From Candidatus Kinetoplastibacterium crithidii (ex Angomonas deanei ATCC 30255) (lineage in GTDB: Bacteria; Pseudomonadota; Gammaproteobacteria; Burkholderiales; Burkholderiaceae_B), in NCBI RefSeq assembly GCF_000319225.1, contig NC_019815.1:372001-436000 (forward strand): a DNA stretch of 64,000 nucleotides. Direction: 5' to 3'. This document shows positions 48,730 to 59,190 of this stretch, one piece after another. Both the position numbers and the translations under genes were made by a program. A model generated the notes under the pieces. That model saw only the letters and a list, made by a program, of their open reading frames with translations. It did not search any database and had not been told where the DNA came from. The stretch's first letter is position 1; every line of letters starts with the position of its first letter.

Positions 48730-50982
48730 TTATTCAAACCTAGCTATACCTAACATAATAGTCTTTATACCACAATTATTAAAGCTTATCTGGGCTTGTG
48801 ATTCCTCTCCATGACCAATTAACTTAATAATTGTACCATCACCAAATTTTTTATGTTTTACATTTTGTCCAATTACAAACTTCTTACCATTAATATCAAC
48901 AAAATTCGTATTACCACTGGATAACTTATTTGACTGTTGATGAGAATTCGAAGTAAATCTAGAATTACTTTTTAAATAATTATTTGGTAAAATTTGCTCT
49001 TTATTTTTTACAAAAATTACATTACCCTCACCAACCTCAGAAATAAAACGAGATTTAACAGAATATCTTACTTGACCTCTTAACATACGACTATTTGCCA
49101 TAGTTATATATAATTTTTTTCTAGCTCTTGTAATAGCAACATACATTAAACGTCTTTCTTCTTCAATACTAGAATTGTCAGACATACTATTTTCATGTGG
49201 AAATAAACCTTCCTCAACACCTGTAATAAAAACAACCTTAAATTCCAATCCTTTTGCAGCATGAACCGTCATTAATTGCACAGATGATTGCTCTGATTCA
49301 GATTGGTTATCTCCAGCTTCTAAAGAAGCATGTGATAAAAAAGATAGCAAAGGAGTAATTTTCTCTTGTTCTAGGTAAATATTATTGTTCAAACTTACAT
49401 CAAGATTTTCTTTTAAATCATCAATCAAAAGACTTGCAGGAATTTCAGAAAAATTATTTTCACCTGAAAAAATAGTAGCGGCTGTAACTAACTCCTTTAA
49501 ATTATCCAAACGATCAGTTTCTTCTTCATTTTTATAAAAAGCATTAATCCCAGTAAATTCTAAAACATGTTCTATTAATTGAACAAGAGTTAATTTTCTT
49601 GAAGACTCTTCTAAAGTAGAAATAATATTATTAAACATCAATAAATTATTTTTACTTCTACCTGAATGATATGCAACAGCATCATACAAACTAATATTCT
49701 TATTTTTTGTTATTTCGAATAATGATTCTATAGTACGAGTTCCTATTCCTCTAATTGGAAAATTAACTGATCTAAGCCAAGCAGAGTCATCATTACGATT
49801 TACAATAAGCCTCAAATAAGCTAATACATTCTTAATTTCTTGTCTTTCAAAAAATCTTAATCCACCATAAACTTTATAAGAAATACCACTTAAAAATAAA
49901 GCATGCTCTAAAACTCTTGACTGAGCATTACTTCTGTATAAAACAGCTATATCATCTTGTTTAATACCATTTTTAACAATATTTTTAATTTCATCAACTA
50001 TCCATTGTGACTCTAATAGATCATTGTGTTTTTCAACTATTAATACTTTTTCACCATCACCTTCTTGCGTCCATAATTTCTTACCTAAACGCCCATTGTT
50101 ATACCTAATCAAAGAATTAGCTGCACCTAATATATGGCCCATGGATCTATAATTTTGTTCCAAGCGGACTATATTACCTTTGGCATATTCCTTATCAAAT
50201 AAAGACATATTATCTATATTTGCACCACGAAATGCATAAATAGATTGATCATCATCACCTACAGCAAATACTGAAGTAGAATTACCTATCAATAAACGTA
50301 ACCACCCATACTGCAAGCTATTAGTATCCTGAAATTCATCTACTAAAATATACTTAAAACGTTCTTGGTAATAATTTCTAATTGTTTGATTATTTTTTAA
50401 AAGATCATAGGATTTCAGCAACAATTCTGCAAAATCAAGCAAACCATCACGAATACATTGATGCTCATAAAGATGGTAAAACTCAGCAATATATTTATTG
50501 TATGAATCATAAACATCTATCTCATTAGATCTAAGACCCTTTTCCTTATAAGAATTTATAATTTTTTGTAGATCCCTTGCTGAATACTTAGATTCATTAA
50601 CATTTGCAGATTTCATCAAACGCTTTATCAAAGATAGCTGATCTGACATATCTATAATTTGGAAATTTTGTATTAAATTAGCCTCGCGCCAATTCAATCT
50701 AAGCATTTTATGACACAACCCATGAAAGGTACCAATCCAAAAACCTTTCATATCCCTATCCAACATCATAGATATTCTAGACACCATCTCACGAGCGGCC
50801 TTGTTAGTAAAAGTAACAGCCAAAACCTCATTAAAAGATGCCTGACCAGTATTGATAAGCCAGGCTATTCTAGAAGAAAGAACCTTAGTTTTACCACTAC
50901 CTGCACCAGCCAACACCAAAGAATGTGAATTGTCCGTAGTCACAGCCTTTCTTTGAGCATTATTTAAGTCATCTAAATTCAT
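48730..50982 (-). CDS. uvrD: UvrD/Rep-type DNA helicase
   Basis: Superfamily 1A 3'-5' helicase in excision and mismatch repair. Walker A AGAGSGKT is at residues 25-32, motif II is VDEFQDTN, motif III GDDDQSIYAFRGA, and motif VI VAITRARKKLYI; the C-terminal Tudor-like domain (VKHKKFGDGTI) characteristic of UvrD/PcrA rather than Rep is kept. Length 750. Its ATG overlaps the end of the desaturase gene by four bases, a coupled pair. Confidence 0.92.
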   Translation of the reverse strand: MNLDDLNNAQRKAVTTDNSHSLVLAGAGSGKTKVLSSRIAWLINTGQASFNEVLAVTFTNKAAREMVSRISMMLDRDMKGFWIGTFHGLCHKMLRLNWREANLIQNFQIIDMSDQLSLIKRLMKSANVNESKYSARDLQKIINSYKEKGLRSNEIDVYDSYNKYIAEFYHLYEHQCIRDGLLDFAELLLKSYDLLKNNQTIRNYYQERFKYILVDEFQDTNSLQYGWLRLLIGNSTSVFAVGDDDQSIYAFRGANIDNMSLFDKEYAKGNIVRLEQNYRSMGHILGAANSLIRYNNGRLGKKLWTQEGDGEKVLIVEKHNDLLESQWIVDEIKNIVKNGIKQDDIAVLYRSNAQSRVLEHALFLSGISYKVYGGLRFFERQEIKNVLAYLRLIVNRNDDSAWLRSVNFPIRGIGTRTIESLFEITKNKNISLYDAVAYHSGRSKNNLLMFNNIISTLEESSRKLTLVQLIEHVLEFTGINAFYKNEEETDRLDNLKELVTAATIFSGENNFSEIPASLLIDDLKENLDVSLNNNIYLEQEKITPLLSFLSHASLEAGDNQSESEQSSVQLMTVHAAKGLEFKVVFITGVEEGLFPHENSMSDNSSIEEERRLMYVAITRARKKLYITMANSRMLRGQVRYSVKSRFISEVGEGNVIFVKNKEQILPNNYLKSNSRFTSNSHQQSNKLSSGNTNFVDINGKKFVIGQNVKHKKFGDGTIIKLIGHGEESQAQISFNNCGIKTIMLGIARFE

Positions 50983-52181
50983 ACAATACTATATCTATTC
51001 AATTTAGAAGCAAATTTTTGTAATCCACAAACCTCACTATTTTTGGCACGATCACACCAAGACTTTAAATGCAAAACAAGCTGATCACTGGTTAAGGAAG
51101 AACCTTCCCAAATACGACCTAAATCTCTACGCATTTGTATTAATACAAATAAAGATTTACTTGATGAAACAACATTATCTACCTCTGCAAGTTGCTTAGG
51201 TTGCATTATCGACTCATGCTTATATAAATAGCTATTAATACTCTTTAAACGCTCATAGCGAGAATCACTGCATGAGTATTTTTTTAATTCTTTAAGTTCC
51301 TGATGCACGACATCTTTGATAATATCAGCATATTGAGTCATTAATTCATATCTATGAACTATTACTCCATGAAGTGTAGAAAGATCAATATTACGATCAT
51401 AATTACTTAAAACTAATTTAGGCGCTATTTTTTTTATCTTTGCAAGTCGAAAAAATCTCATGATATTTATATAACACCAGCCCAAATCAAATTCATACCA
51501 CTTGGAAGAAAACTTTGCTGAAGTAGCAAAAGCATGATGATTATTATGTAATTCCTCACCAGATATTATAAAACCTATTGGAAATAAATTAGTACTAGTA
51601 TCAGGCGAAGCAAAATTACGATAGCCAAAATAATGACCCATTCCATTAACAACACCAGCAGCCCAAAATGGTATCCAAGCCATTTGGACAGCCCATACAG
51701 ATAAACCAAGAACTCCAAATAGAAAAATATCTATAAACAACATAATCAAGATACCTAAACTACTATGTTTTGAATAAATATTTCTTTCAATCCAATCATC
51801 AGGTGTGCCTCTACCAAATCTAGATAAGGTATCAATATTAGCAGCCTCTTCCCGATATAACTCTGCTCCTTGAAAAAATACTTTCCATATTCCATATATC
51901 ATAGGTGAATGTGGGTCACCTTCTCTTTCACACTTGGCATGATGTTTTCTATGTATTGCTACCCATTCCTTTGTTATCATTCCAGTTGTCATCCACAACC
52001 AAAAACGAAAAAAATGCATTATAACTGGATGAAGATCTAGCGCTCTGTGAGCCTGACTTCTATGCAAAAAAACAGTAACACCAATAATTGTTATATGAGT
52101 AACAAATAGAGTAAACATCAAAACCTGCAAAGCAGAAGCCTGAGTAAAACCCGATGAAATAAATGAAATAATTTTGTCCAT
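50979..52181 (-). CDS. desA: Acyl desaturase (delta-9 fatty acid desaturase type)
   Basis: Membrane di-iron desaturase introducing double bonds into acyl chains. The three histidine boxes are HRSQAH (about residues 40-45), HRKHH (near 77-81) and HNNHH (near 217-221), with four hydrophobic segments around them. Length 400, with a C-terminal helical extension. It needs oxygen and an electron donor. Such genes are common in Alcaligenaceae next to uvrD; the precise substrate and thus the symbol are uncertain. Confidence 0.8.
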   Translation of the reverse strand: MDKIISFISSGFTQASALQVLMFTLFVTHITIIGVTVFLHRSQAHRALDLHPVIMHFFRFWLWMTTGMITKEWVAIHRKHHAKCEREGDPHSPMIYGIWKVFFQGAELYREEAANIDTLSRFGRGTPDDWIERNIYSKHSSLGILIMLFIDIFLFGVLGLSVWAVQMAWIPFWAAGVVNGMGHYFGYRNFASPDTSTNLFPIGFIISGEELHNNHHAFATSAKFSSKWYEFDLGWCYINIMRFFRLAKIKKIAPKLVLSNYDRNIDLSTLHGVIVHRYELMTQYADIIKDVVHQELKELKKYSCSDSRYERLKSINSYLYKHESIMQPKQLAEVDNVVSSSKSLFVLIQMRRDLGRIWEGSSLTSDQLVLHLKSWCDRAKNSEVCGLQKFASKLNRYSIV

Positions 52182-52397
52182 ATATTCTTACTTATAGAAA
52201 TAAAAAAACTTGATACTATGATATACTTTATCAATAAAAAATAACCAAAAAACTCATATTAATTGAGCAAAATCAACAAAATTCCAAATATCTAAAATAG
52301 ATTCTAATTACAATATTTGTTAATTAATAAATTTGGACTACTACACCAATAGTAATACGAATGTAGCAAAAAAACAACTAAACTACTTATCAATTAA
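52182..52397. other. 216-base noncoding spacer between desA and purN
   Basis: AT-rich with no open frame or strong inverted repeat that I could find. It should hold the promoter of the desA-uvrD pair and the 3' end of purN. Confidence 0.3.
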
Positions 52398-53051
52398 TCA
52401 TCTGTCAACAAAAATAAATCTTTTCTCTCCTTCAACACTTACCTTCCTTGATTTATCTATGCTAATTTTGCCCATAGAAAGCCATTTAACAACCAGAGGA
52501 TAAATTTTATGCTCAATACCTAAAACTTTTTCAGATAGACTATCTTCATTATCACTAGATAATACAGGAAGACAACCTTGCGCTATTATTGGGCCATCAT
52601 CTAAATTGGCATTAACAAAATGAATGGTGCAACCATGAACAAGCACCCCCTTTTCTATGGCCTTAGAATGAGTGTTTAAACCAGGGAAAGAAGGCAACAA
52701 AGACGGATGTATATTTATTAGCATATCGTTATAATGGTCAACAAACCCTTTTGTTAAAACCCTCATAAATCCAGCTAATAAAACATAATCAGGAGTGTAT
52801 TCATCTATCTTATCAATTAGAAATTGATCAAAAAGCTCACGACTATGAAAATCTTTATGGTTTAAAGAAATTGAATCTATACCTCTAGATTTAGCCCATT
52901 CTAGTCCTTTCGAACTAGGGTCATTAGAAATGACCGCACAAATAGTTGCAGGCCATTTTTCAGCAATACATGACTCAATTATTTTCTGCATATTACTACC
53001 ACGTCCTGAAATTAAAATAACAAAACGACAATTTTTATGATATGTTTTCAC
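52398..53051 (-). CDS. purN: Phosphoribosylglycinamide formyltransferase
   Basis: Third step of purine synthesis: formylation of GAR using 10-formyl-THF. The N-terminal LISGRGSNMQKI (about residues 13-24), the catalytic IHPSLLPSFPG (Asn-His pair near 113-123), HGCTIHFV and DDGPIIAQ are present. Length 217. It diverges from ribF, a neighbourhood shared with Bordetella-like genomes. Confidence 0.95.
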   Translation of the reverse strand: MKTYHKNCRFVILISGRGSNMQKIIESCIAEKWPATICAVISNDPSSKGLEWAKSRGIDSISLNHKDFHSRELFDQFLIDKIDEYTPDYVLLAGFMRVLTKGFVDHYNDMLINIHPSLLPSFPGLNTHSKAIEKGVLVHGCTIHFVNANLDDGPIIAQGCLPVLSSDNEDSLSEKVLGIEHKIYPLVVKWLSMGKISIDKSRKVSVEGEKRFIFVDR

Positions 53052-53112
53052 GGTAATAACATCCTCACTTAATGTACAATTTAGTTAGACTATAATAATT
53101 ACTTTCTTATTT

Positions 53113-54060
53113 GTGAAAATAATCTTGCATACCTACAAAAATAAAAAATGTAACAGTGCGAATCAAGCATGCGCAATTACAATCGGAAACTTTGATGGAG
53201 TTCATTTAGGTCATCAAAAACTTTTTCAAAAATTAGTGCAAAAAGCTTCGATCTACAACATGACACCTTCTGCTCTTACGTTTCATCCTCATTCTCGTGA
53301 ATATTTTAAGCAAAATAAAATATCTAGAATTTATAATACTAGAGACAAAATAAAGCTTATAACAAAGCATGGCATGAATCAAATAATGATTCAAAGATTT
53401 GACGATATAATTAATATTGAAGCAGATTTATTCATAGATTATTTTTTAATAAGAAAGCTTAATATGAAACTGCTTATAATAGGAGAAAACTTTCGATTTG
53501 GTTACCAACGTCAAGGTGACCTAGAATTATTAAAAAAAGCATCCACTAAATATGGTTTTCAACTATATACAATTGAAGATGTAAATAATAATATAACTGG
53601 AAGCATTGTATCCAGTTCAAAATTAAGAGATTTGTTAAAAAAATCAGACTTAGAAACATCTAGAAGATTACTAGGCAGAATATTCGGAATAAGTGGTCAT
53701 GTAATACATGGAAAAAAAATAGGAAGAAAACTAGGCTTTCCAACAATGAACATAAATGTTCCTCAGAATTATGCATTAGAAAAAGGAGTATATATCGTCA
53801 GAGTATATGGCCTAAAAAATAAAATATTACCAGGAGTTGCTAATCTTGGTATACGAGAGAGCATAGAAATAAATGGGTCTTTGCTATTAGAAATTCATCT
53901 TATAGATGATAATATAGATGCTTATGGAAAAATCATTTATATAGAGTTTTTAAAAAAAATTCGCAATGAAGAGAAATTTACTAATATCAAATCTTTGATA
54001 AATGCAATTTCAAATGATATAAAAAACGCACGTTCTTACTTTGCTAACAATGGACTATAA
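53113..54060 (+). CDS. ribF: Bifunctional riboflavin kinase / FAD synthetase
   Basis: Makes FMN from riboflavin, then FAD. The N-terminal adenylyltransferase domain has TIGNFDGVHLGHQ (about residues 22-34) and VSSSKLRDLL; the C-terminal kinase domain has GHVIHGKKIGRKLGFPTMN (near 196-214). The start is GTG at 53113; no ATG lies in a better place. It works downstream of the ribBA-ribH genes at 11.9-13.5 kb. Its stop overlaps the start of ileS. Confidence 0.94.
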   Translation: MKIILHTYKNKKCNSANQACAITIGNFDGVHLGHQKLFQKLVQKASIYNMTPSALTFHPHSREYFKQNKISRIYNTRDKIKLITKHGMNQIMIQRFDDIINIEADLFIDYFLIRKLNMKLLIIGENFRFGYQRQGDLELLKKASTKYGFQLYTIEDVNNNITGSIVSSSKLRDLLKKSDLETSRRLLGRIFGISGHVIHGKKIGRKLGFPTMNINVPQNYALEKGVYIVRVYGLKNKILPGVANLGIRESIEINGSLLLEIHLIDDNIDAYGKIIYIEFLKKIRNEEKFTNIKSLINAISNDIKNARSYFANNGL

Positions 54061-56911
54061 AAATACACTTAACTTATTAGATACATCTTTCCAAATGCGT
54101 GGCAATTTGCCAAAAAAAGAGCCTGAATGGCTTAAAAAATGGGAAGACCAAAACATATATAATGTTATTAGAAAATCTTGTCAAGGAAGACAGAAATTCA
54201 CATTACACGATGGACCGCCTTATGCAAACGGAAATATCCATTTAGGGCATGCTGTCAATAAAGTTCTCAAAGACATCATAATTAAAAGCAAAACTATGTC
54301 AGGATATGATGCCCACTACATTCCAGGTTGGGACTGCCATGGTATGCCGATAGAAATACAAATAGAAAAAAAATTTGGCAAGCATTTATCGACTAAAGAG
54401 ATTCAAAACAAAGCTAGGTTATATGCTAAAGAACAAATAGAAAAACAAAAACAAGAATTTAAACGCTTAGGAGTACTTGGAAACTGGAACAATCCATATT
54501 TGACTATGAATTTCAAAAATGAAGCAAATGAAATTCGTGTATTAAAAAGAATAATGGAATCAGGATTTGTTTTTCGAGGACTCAGACCCATAAATTGGTG
54601 TTTTGACTGTAAATCAGCCTTAGCAGAGGCTGAAATAGAATATTATGATAAAAAAGACGATGCTATATATGTAGCTTTCAAGTCTGCTAGCACAGAAAAA
54701 TTATCTGAAATATTTAATTATAATATTAATATATGCTCCGCTATAATATGGACTACAACACCATGGACAATACCTGCGAATCAATTTCTAAGTGTTCATC
54801 CTGAACTAGACTATGCTCTAATAGAAACAAATTCAGATAAGAAAATATTATCAAATATAATAATAGCCAAAGATAGAGTTAACTATTTTCTAGAACAAAC
54901 AAATCTAAAAGGAAATGTATTATCAATAGTAAAAGGTGTGAAATTAGAAAACCATACTTTTTTACATCCATTGTTTAATTTACATGATTCTTATAATCGC
55001 ACATCACCTGTCTTAATGGGCAAATATGTAACTACAGATACTGGAACCGGTATAGTGCATTCAGCGCCAGCACATGGCTTAGATGACTTTAATGTCTTTA
55101 AGAAAAATGGATTTACAGACTCAGATATTCTTGATCTTATTACAGAATACGGTACTTTTATATCTGAAGTTCCTTTCCTAGAAAATATATCTATTTGGGA
55201 TGCAAATCAAAAAATTATTGAAATGCTATTAGAAAATGAGACTCTAGTAAAACAGGAAATATATGAGCATAGTTATATGCATTGCTGGCGCCATAAAACA
55301 CCAGTTATTTTCAAATCTACTCATCAATGGTTTGCTGGACTAGATATAAAATCAGACAATAACAAAACGATACGAGAAATTGCTCTAGATAATATTGAAA
55401 AAACTACTTTTTATCCATCTTGGGGTAAAGACAGGCTAAAAGCTATGATTGCCAATAGACCTGATTGGACAATTTCAAGACAACGACAATGGGGGGTGCC
55501 TATGGCTTTATTATTAAATAAAGATTCTAAAAACATACACCCGGATACCATATCATTATTAGAAACAATAGCACAGAAAATAGAAATTAGTGGAATTGAA
55601 GAATGGCAAAATATTGATTGCAACCATCTTATTGATAAAAAAAATGCCGAGCAATACGAAAAAAGCAATGACACTCTAGATGTTTGGTTCGATTCTGGAT
55701 CAACTCATTTAACTGTTATAGGTGGCAAAGATAATGAATTTAATGGCACTCATTCTAAAGAATTAGAATGGCCAGCTGACCTATATTTAGAAGGATCTGA
55801 TCAACATCGAGGATGGTTTCATTCTTCCTTATTAATTGGATGTATGCTATATAAACAAGCTCCTTATAAAGCACTTCTAACTCATGGATTTGTTGTAGAT
55901 GGCCAGGGAAAAAAAATGAGTAAATCTTTGGGGAATATAGTTTCTCCCCAAAAAATATGTGATTCACTAGGTGCTGATATACTAAGGCTTTGGATTGCTA
56001 GTGCAGACTACTCTAGCGAACTATCCATTTCTAAAGAAATTCTTGATAGAACAGTAGAAAGTTATAGACGCATACGAAATACAATACGATTTTTACTATT
56101 AAATATATCTGATTTTGATCATAAGAATAACTACGTAGAATATTCCAATCTGTTTGAAATAGATAAGTATGCATTAGTTTTAACATCAAAAATTCAAGAA
56201 GAAATCTTACAATATTATGAAAAATATGAATTTCATAAAATAGTTTCAAAAATACAAAAATTTTGCTCAGAGGATTTAGGGTCTTTCTACTTAGATATAT
56301 TGAAAGATAGGTTGTATACAACTCCTGTCAATAGTTTAGCACGTAGATCTGCTCAAACTGCATTGTTGGAGATTACAAAAATTTTGCTAAAAACTGTAGC
56401 ACCAATTCTTTCATTTACATCTGAAGAAGCATGGGAAGAATTAGCTAATTCAACAATACCATCTTTAAAAAATGAATATGATGCAGTAACTATATTTACA
56501 CAATTATTTCAAAAATTAGATGTAGAAAAAGATTTCTATCTCTATGATAAATGGTCTTCCATAAGAAAAATTAGAGATATTGTTCAAAGAAAATTAGAAG
56601 AAGCTAGGACCAATGGAGAAATAGGATCATCTTTACAAGCAGAAATAGATATATATATGAATCATCATGACAAAGAAATATTAGAGAGCTTAAAATCTGA
56701 TTTGCATTTTATATTTATTGTATCTAAAACCAACCTTTTCGATTCTCTAGAACAAGAAACAACAATCATTGTTCGAACATCTAAAAATAAAAAATGTGAG
56801 CGTTGTTGGCACTGGAGAGAAGATGTTGGCGTTGATACTAAACATAAAAATATTTGTAATAGATGCATTCAAAATTTATTTGAAAATGGTGAAAAACGCA
56901 ATAAAGCCTAA
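54050..56911 (+). CDS. ileS: Isoleucyl-tRNA synthetase
   Basis: Class I synthetase with editing of valine. The HIGH motif is in PPYANGNIHLGH (residues 56-67), the CP1 editing domain is in the middle (TTTPWTIPANQ; GTGIVHSAPAHGLDD), KMSKS is GKKMSKSLGN, and the C-terminal zinc finger CERCWHW...CNRC is kept. The ATG at 54050 overlaps the last 11 bases of ribF and matches the family better than the TTG three codons earlier. Length 953. ribF-ileS-lspA is a conserved run. Confidence 0.97.
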   Translation: MDYKNTLNLLDTSFQMRGNLPKKEPEWLKKWEDQNIYNVIRKSCQGRQKFTLHDGPPYANGNIHLGHAVNKVLKDIIIKSKTMSGYDAHYIPGWDCHGMPIEIQIEKKFGKHLSTKEIQNKARLYAKEQIEKQKQEFKRLGVLGNWNNPYLTMNFKNEANEIRVLKRIMESGFVFRGLRPINWCFDCKSALAEAEIEYYDKKDDAIYVAFKSASTEKLSEIFNYNINICSAIIWTTTPWTIPANQFLSVHPELDYALIETNSDKKILSNIIIAKDRVNYFLEQTNLKGNVLSIVKGVKLENHTFLHPLFNLHDSYNRTSPVLMGKYVTTDTGTGIVHSAPAHGLDDFNVFKKNGFTDSDILDLITEYGTFISEVPFLENISIWDANQKIIEMLLENETLVKQEIYEHSYMHCWRHKTPVIFKSTHQWFAGLDIKSDNNKTIREIALDNIEKTTFYPSWGKDRLKAMIANRPDWTISRQRQWGVPMALLLNKDSKNIHPDTISLLETIAQKIEISGIEEWQNIDCNHLIDKKNAEQYEKSNDTLDVWFDSGSTHLTVIGGKDNEFNGTHSKELEWPADLYLEGSDQHRGWFHSSLLIGCMLYKQAPYKALLTHGFVVDGQGKKMSKSLGNIVSPQKICDSLGADILRLWIASADYSSELSISKEILDRTVESYRRIRNTIRFLLLNISDFDHKNNYVEYSNLFEIDKYALVLTSKIQEEILQYYEKYEFHKIVSKIQKFCSEDLGSFYLDILKDRLYTTPVNSLARRSAQTALLEITKILLKTVAPILSFTSEEAWEELANSTIPSLKNEYDAVTIFTQLFQKLDVEKDFYLYDKWSSIRKIRDIVQRKLEEARTNGEIGSSLQAEIDIYMNHHDKEILESLKSDLHFIFIVSKTNLFDSLEQETTIIVRTSKNKKCERCWHWREDVGVDTKHKNICNRCIQNLFENGEKRNKA

Positions 56912-56914
56912 TCT

Positions 56915-57442
56915 ATGATATATTTACCTTATGTATGTAGTAGTAAGAAGTATATTAAAAAAATCTATTATTTCTTAATACTACTATTAATTTTTTTAGA
57001 CCAATTAAGTAAATTATACATAGATAAAACTATAGAATATGGCGATAGAATATACGTAACTTCATGTTTTAATTTAACACTAATATACAATTGGGGTGCA
57101 GCCTTTAGTTTGCTATCGAATCAAGAAGGAAATCAAAAATACTTGTTTATACTTATAGGTATTAGCGTATCTTGTTTTATACTTATGATATTAAATTCTT
57201 CCAATACAACAAAGACAAATAATATAGCTCTTGCAATGATTATGGCAGGAACTATAGGAAATATGATAGATCGTTTTTATAATGGTTACGTTATTGATTT
57301 TCTATTGTTTTATTGGGATGATTTTTTCTTTCCAGTTTTTAATCTAGCAGATGTCTATATTTCAATTGGAGTAATTTTATTTTGTTTCATTGAAATAAGA
57401 TTATTAAAAAATAAAAATCTTTCTATAACAAAAAAGTTATAA
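56915..57442 (+). CDS. lspA: Lipoprotein signal peptidase (signal peptidase II)
   Basis: Aspartyl protease of the inner membrane that cuts prolipoprotein signal peptides. Four membrane helices and the two catalytic Asp regions (GTIGNMIDRFYNGYVIDF and FNLADVYI, about residues 106-148) are present. Length 175. It starts three bases after ileS. Its presence agrees with a lipoprotein such as the NlpD-like protein being processed. Confidence 0.95.
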   Translation: MIYLPYVCSSKKYIKKIYYFLILLLIFLDQLSKLYIDKTIEYGDRIYVTSCFNLTLIYNWGAAFSLLSNQEGNQKYLFILIGISVSCFILMILNSSNTTKTNNIALAMIMAGTIGNMIDRFYNGYVIDFLLFYWDDFFFPVFNLADVYISIGVILFCFIEIRLLKNKNLSITKKL

Positions 57443-57463
57443 GCTGTTAAAAATGATATCCAA

Positions 57464-58660
57464 ATGCCTACACTTTTAAAAAAACAAATCATTATAGGTA
57501 TGACAGGCAGTATTGCTTGTTACAAAGTAGCTGACCTAGTTAGAGATCTTATTAAAGAAGATGTCTTAGTTGATATTGTAATGACAAAATCAGCACAAAA
57601 TTTCATAACTAAAACTACAATGCAGGCGTTGTCAGGAAGAATAATATTTGATGATTCTAACAATCAGTCAAATAATGCTATGGATCATATAAATTTAACA
57701 AGAGAAGCTGATTTGATGATTATAGTACCAGCAAGTGCTAATTTTATATCAAAATTAGCACATGGTATAGCTGATGATCTTTTATCAACAATGTGTTTAG
57801 CACGAAAATGTCCTTTATATGTTGCGCCTGCAATGAATAAAGAAATGTGGACTAATCCTGTTATTCAAAGAAATGTTAAACAACTTATTTCTGATGGAAT
57901 AAAAATTATTGGTCCAATATATGGAAAACAAGCTTGTGGTGAAGAAGGTTATGGAAAATTAGTAGATAATGAAAATTTACTAATTGAAATCACATCAATA
58001 TTTCAAGAAAAATTATTAGCAAATAAGAATATACTCATAACAGCTGGACCAACTATAGAACCAATAGATCCAGTACGTTTTATTAGCAATAAATCTTCTG
58101 GAAAAATGGGATATGCCATAGCAAGATCTGCCTATGAATCTGGAGCTAATGTTACTTTAATAACAGGACCAACAAAGATAAAAATACCAAATTATATAAA
58201 TGTTTATAATATAAACACAACTGATGAAATGTATAATATGGTTATGAAACTAATAAATAATATAGATATATTTATATCTGTTGCTGCTGTTGCTGACTGG
58301 AAAGTAAAAAACTATAACCAAAAGAAGATCAAAAAGTTACACAGTGAATATATACCAGAAATACAATTAGAACATAACCATGATATATTAGCTGAAGTTG
58401 CCAATTTAGAAAAAAAACCTTTCTGTGTTGGGTTTGCAGCAGAAACTGATGATTTAAAAAATAATGCTCAGAAAAAACTAATTAAAAAGAATTTAGATAT
58501 GATAATTGCAAATATTGCTACAGATGTCATGGATTCTGATGACTCCGAAGTAATATTAATAGACTCAAAAGGCTCATATAATATACCTAAGGCCAACAAG
58601 CTTGAAATATCAAGAATTCTGATAAAAGAAATTTCAACAAGATTTTATAATAGGCAATAA
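57464..58660 (+). CDS. coaBC: Bifunctional phosphopantothenoylcysteine decarboxylase / phosphopantothenate-cysteine ligase
   Basis: Two consecutive CoA steps. The N-terminal flavin-dependent CoaC domain (about 1-185) has GSIACYK, the catalytic His in MDHINL, PAMNKEMW and the Cys loop ACGEEGYGK. The C-terminal CoaB domain has TAGPTIEPIDPVRFISNKSSGKMG and AAVADW. Length 398 is normal. It lies between lspA and dut; one base separates its stop from the dut ATG. Confidence 0.96.
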   Translation: MPTLLKKQIIIGMTGSIACYKVADLVRDLIKEDVLVDIVMTKSAQNFITKTTMQALSGRIIFDDSNNQSNNAMDHINLTREADLMIIVPASANFISKLAHGIADDLLSTMCLARKCPLYVAPAMNKEMWTNPVIQRNVKQLISDGIKIIGPIYGKQACGEEGYGKLVDNENLLIEITSIFQEKLLANKNILITAGPTIEPIDPVRFISNKSSGKMGYAIARSAYESGANVTLITGPTKIKIPNYINVYNINTTDEMYNMVMKLINNIDIFISVAAVADWKVKNYNQKKIKKLHSEYIPEIQLEHNHDILAEVANLEKKPFCVGFAAETDDLKNNAQKKLIKKNLDMIIANIATDVMDSDDSEVILIDSKGSYNIPKANKLEISRILIKEISTRFYNRQ

Positions 58661-58661
58661 T

Positions 58662-59171
58662 ATGGAAAATAAATATTTAGACCAAATCAAAAATCTATTA
58701 TCACCTACAATAGAAATTAAAATAACTGACAATTCTTTGCAAGAAAAATTGAATATACCAAAATACCAGAGTGAACTTGCTGCTGGTATTGACTTATATG
58801 CATGTATAGAAAATCAAATCGAAATAAAACCAAATGATAAAGCAATACTTATATCTACTGGTATAGCTATACATATGAATAATACAAATATGATGGCAAT
58901 CATACTTCCAAGATCTGGCCTTGGTCATAATAAGGGATTAATCCTAGGAAATACAGCTGGAGTAATAGATGCAGATTACTCAGGTACTATATTTATAAGT
59001 GTATATAATAGGAATAATGCTATGTCGAATGATTCAATATCCATAAAGCCTGGTGATAGAATAGCACAAATGATATTTTTGCCTATATTAAAACCGACTT
59101 TCAATATAGTGAATGATTTTTCAGAAAAAAATAATAGAGGTGACAAAGGTTTTGGTTCTACTGGAATATAA
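58662..59171 (+). CDS. dut: Deoxyuridine 5'-triphosphate nucleotidohydrolase
   Basis: Hydrolyses dUTP to dUMP, keeping uracil out of DNA. Conserved motifs are AGIDLYA (motif 1, about residues 41-47), PRSGLGHNKGL (motif 2), GVIDADYSG (motif 3), GDRIAQMIF (motif 4) and RGDKGFGSTG at the C-terminus (motif 5). Length 169, slightly long at the N-terminus. Last gene of the ribF-ileS-lspA-coaBC-dut run; converges on the HPr gene. Confidence 0.96.
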   Translation: MENKYLDQIKNLLSPTIEIKITDNSLQEKLNIPKYQSELAAGIDLYACIENQIEIKPNDKAILISTGIAIHMNNTNMMAIILPRSGLGHNKGLILGNTAGVIDADYSGTIFISVYNRNNAMSNDSISIKPGDRIAQMIFLPILKPTFNIVNDFSEKNNRGDKGFGSTGI

Positions 59172-59190
59172 AATATCCCTTAATATATTT

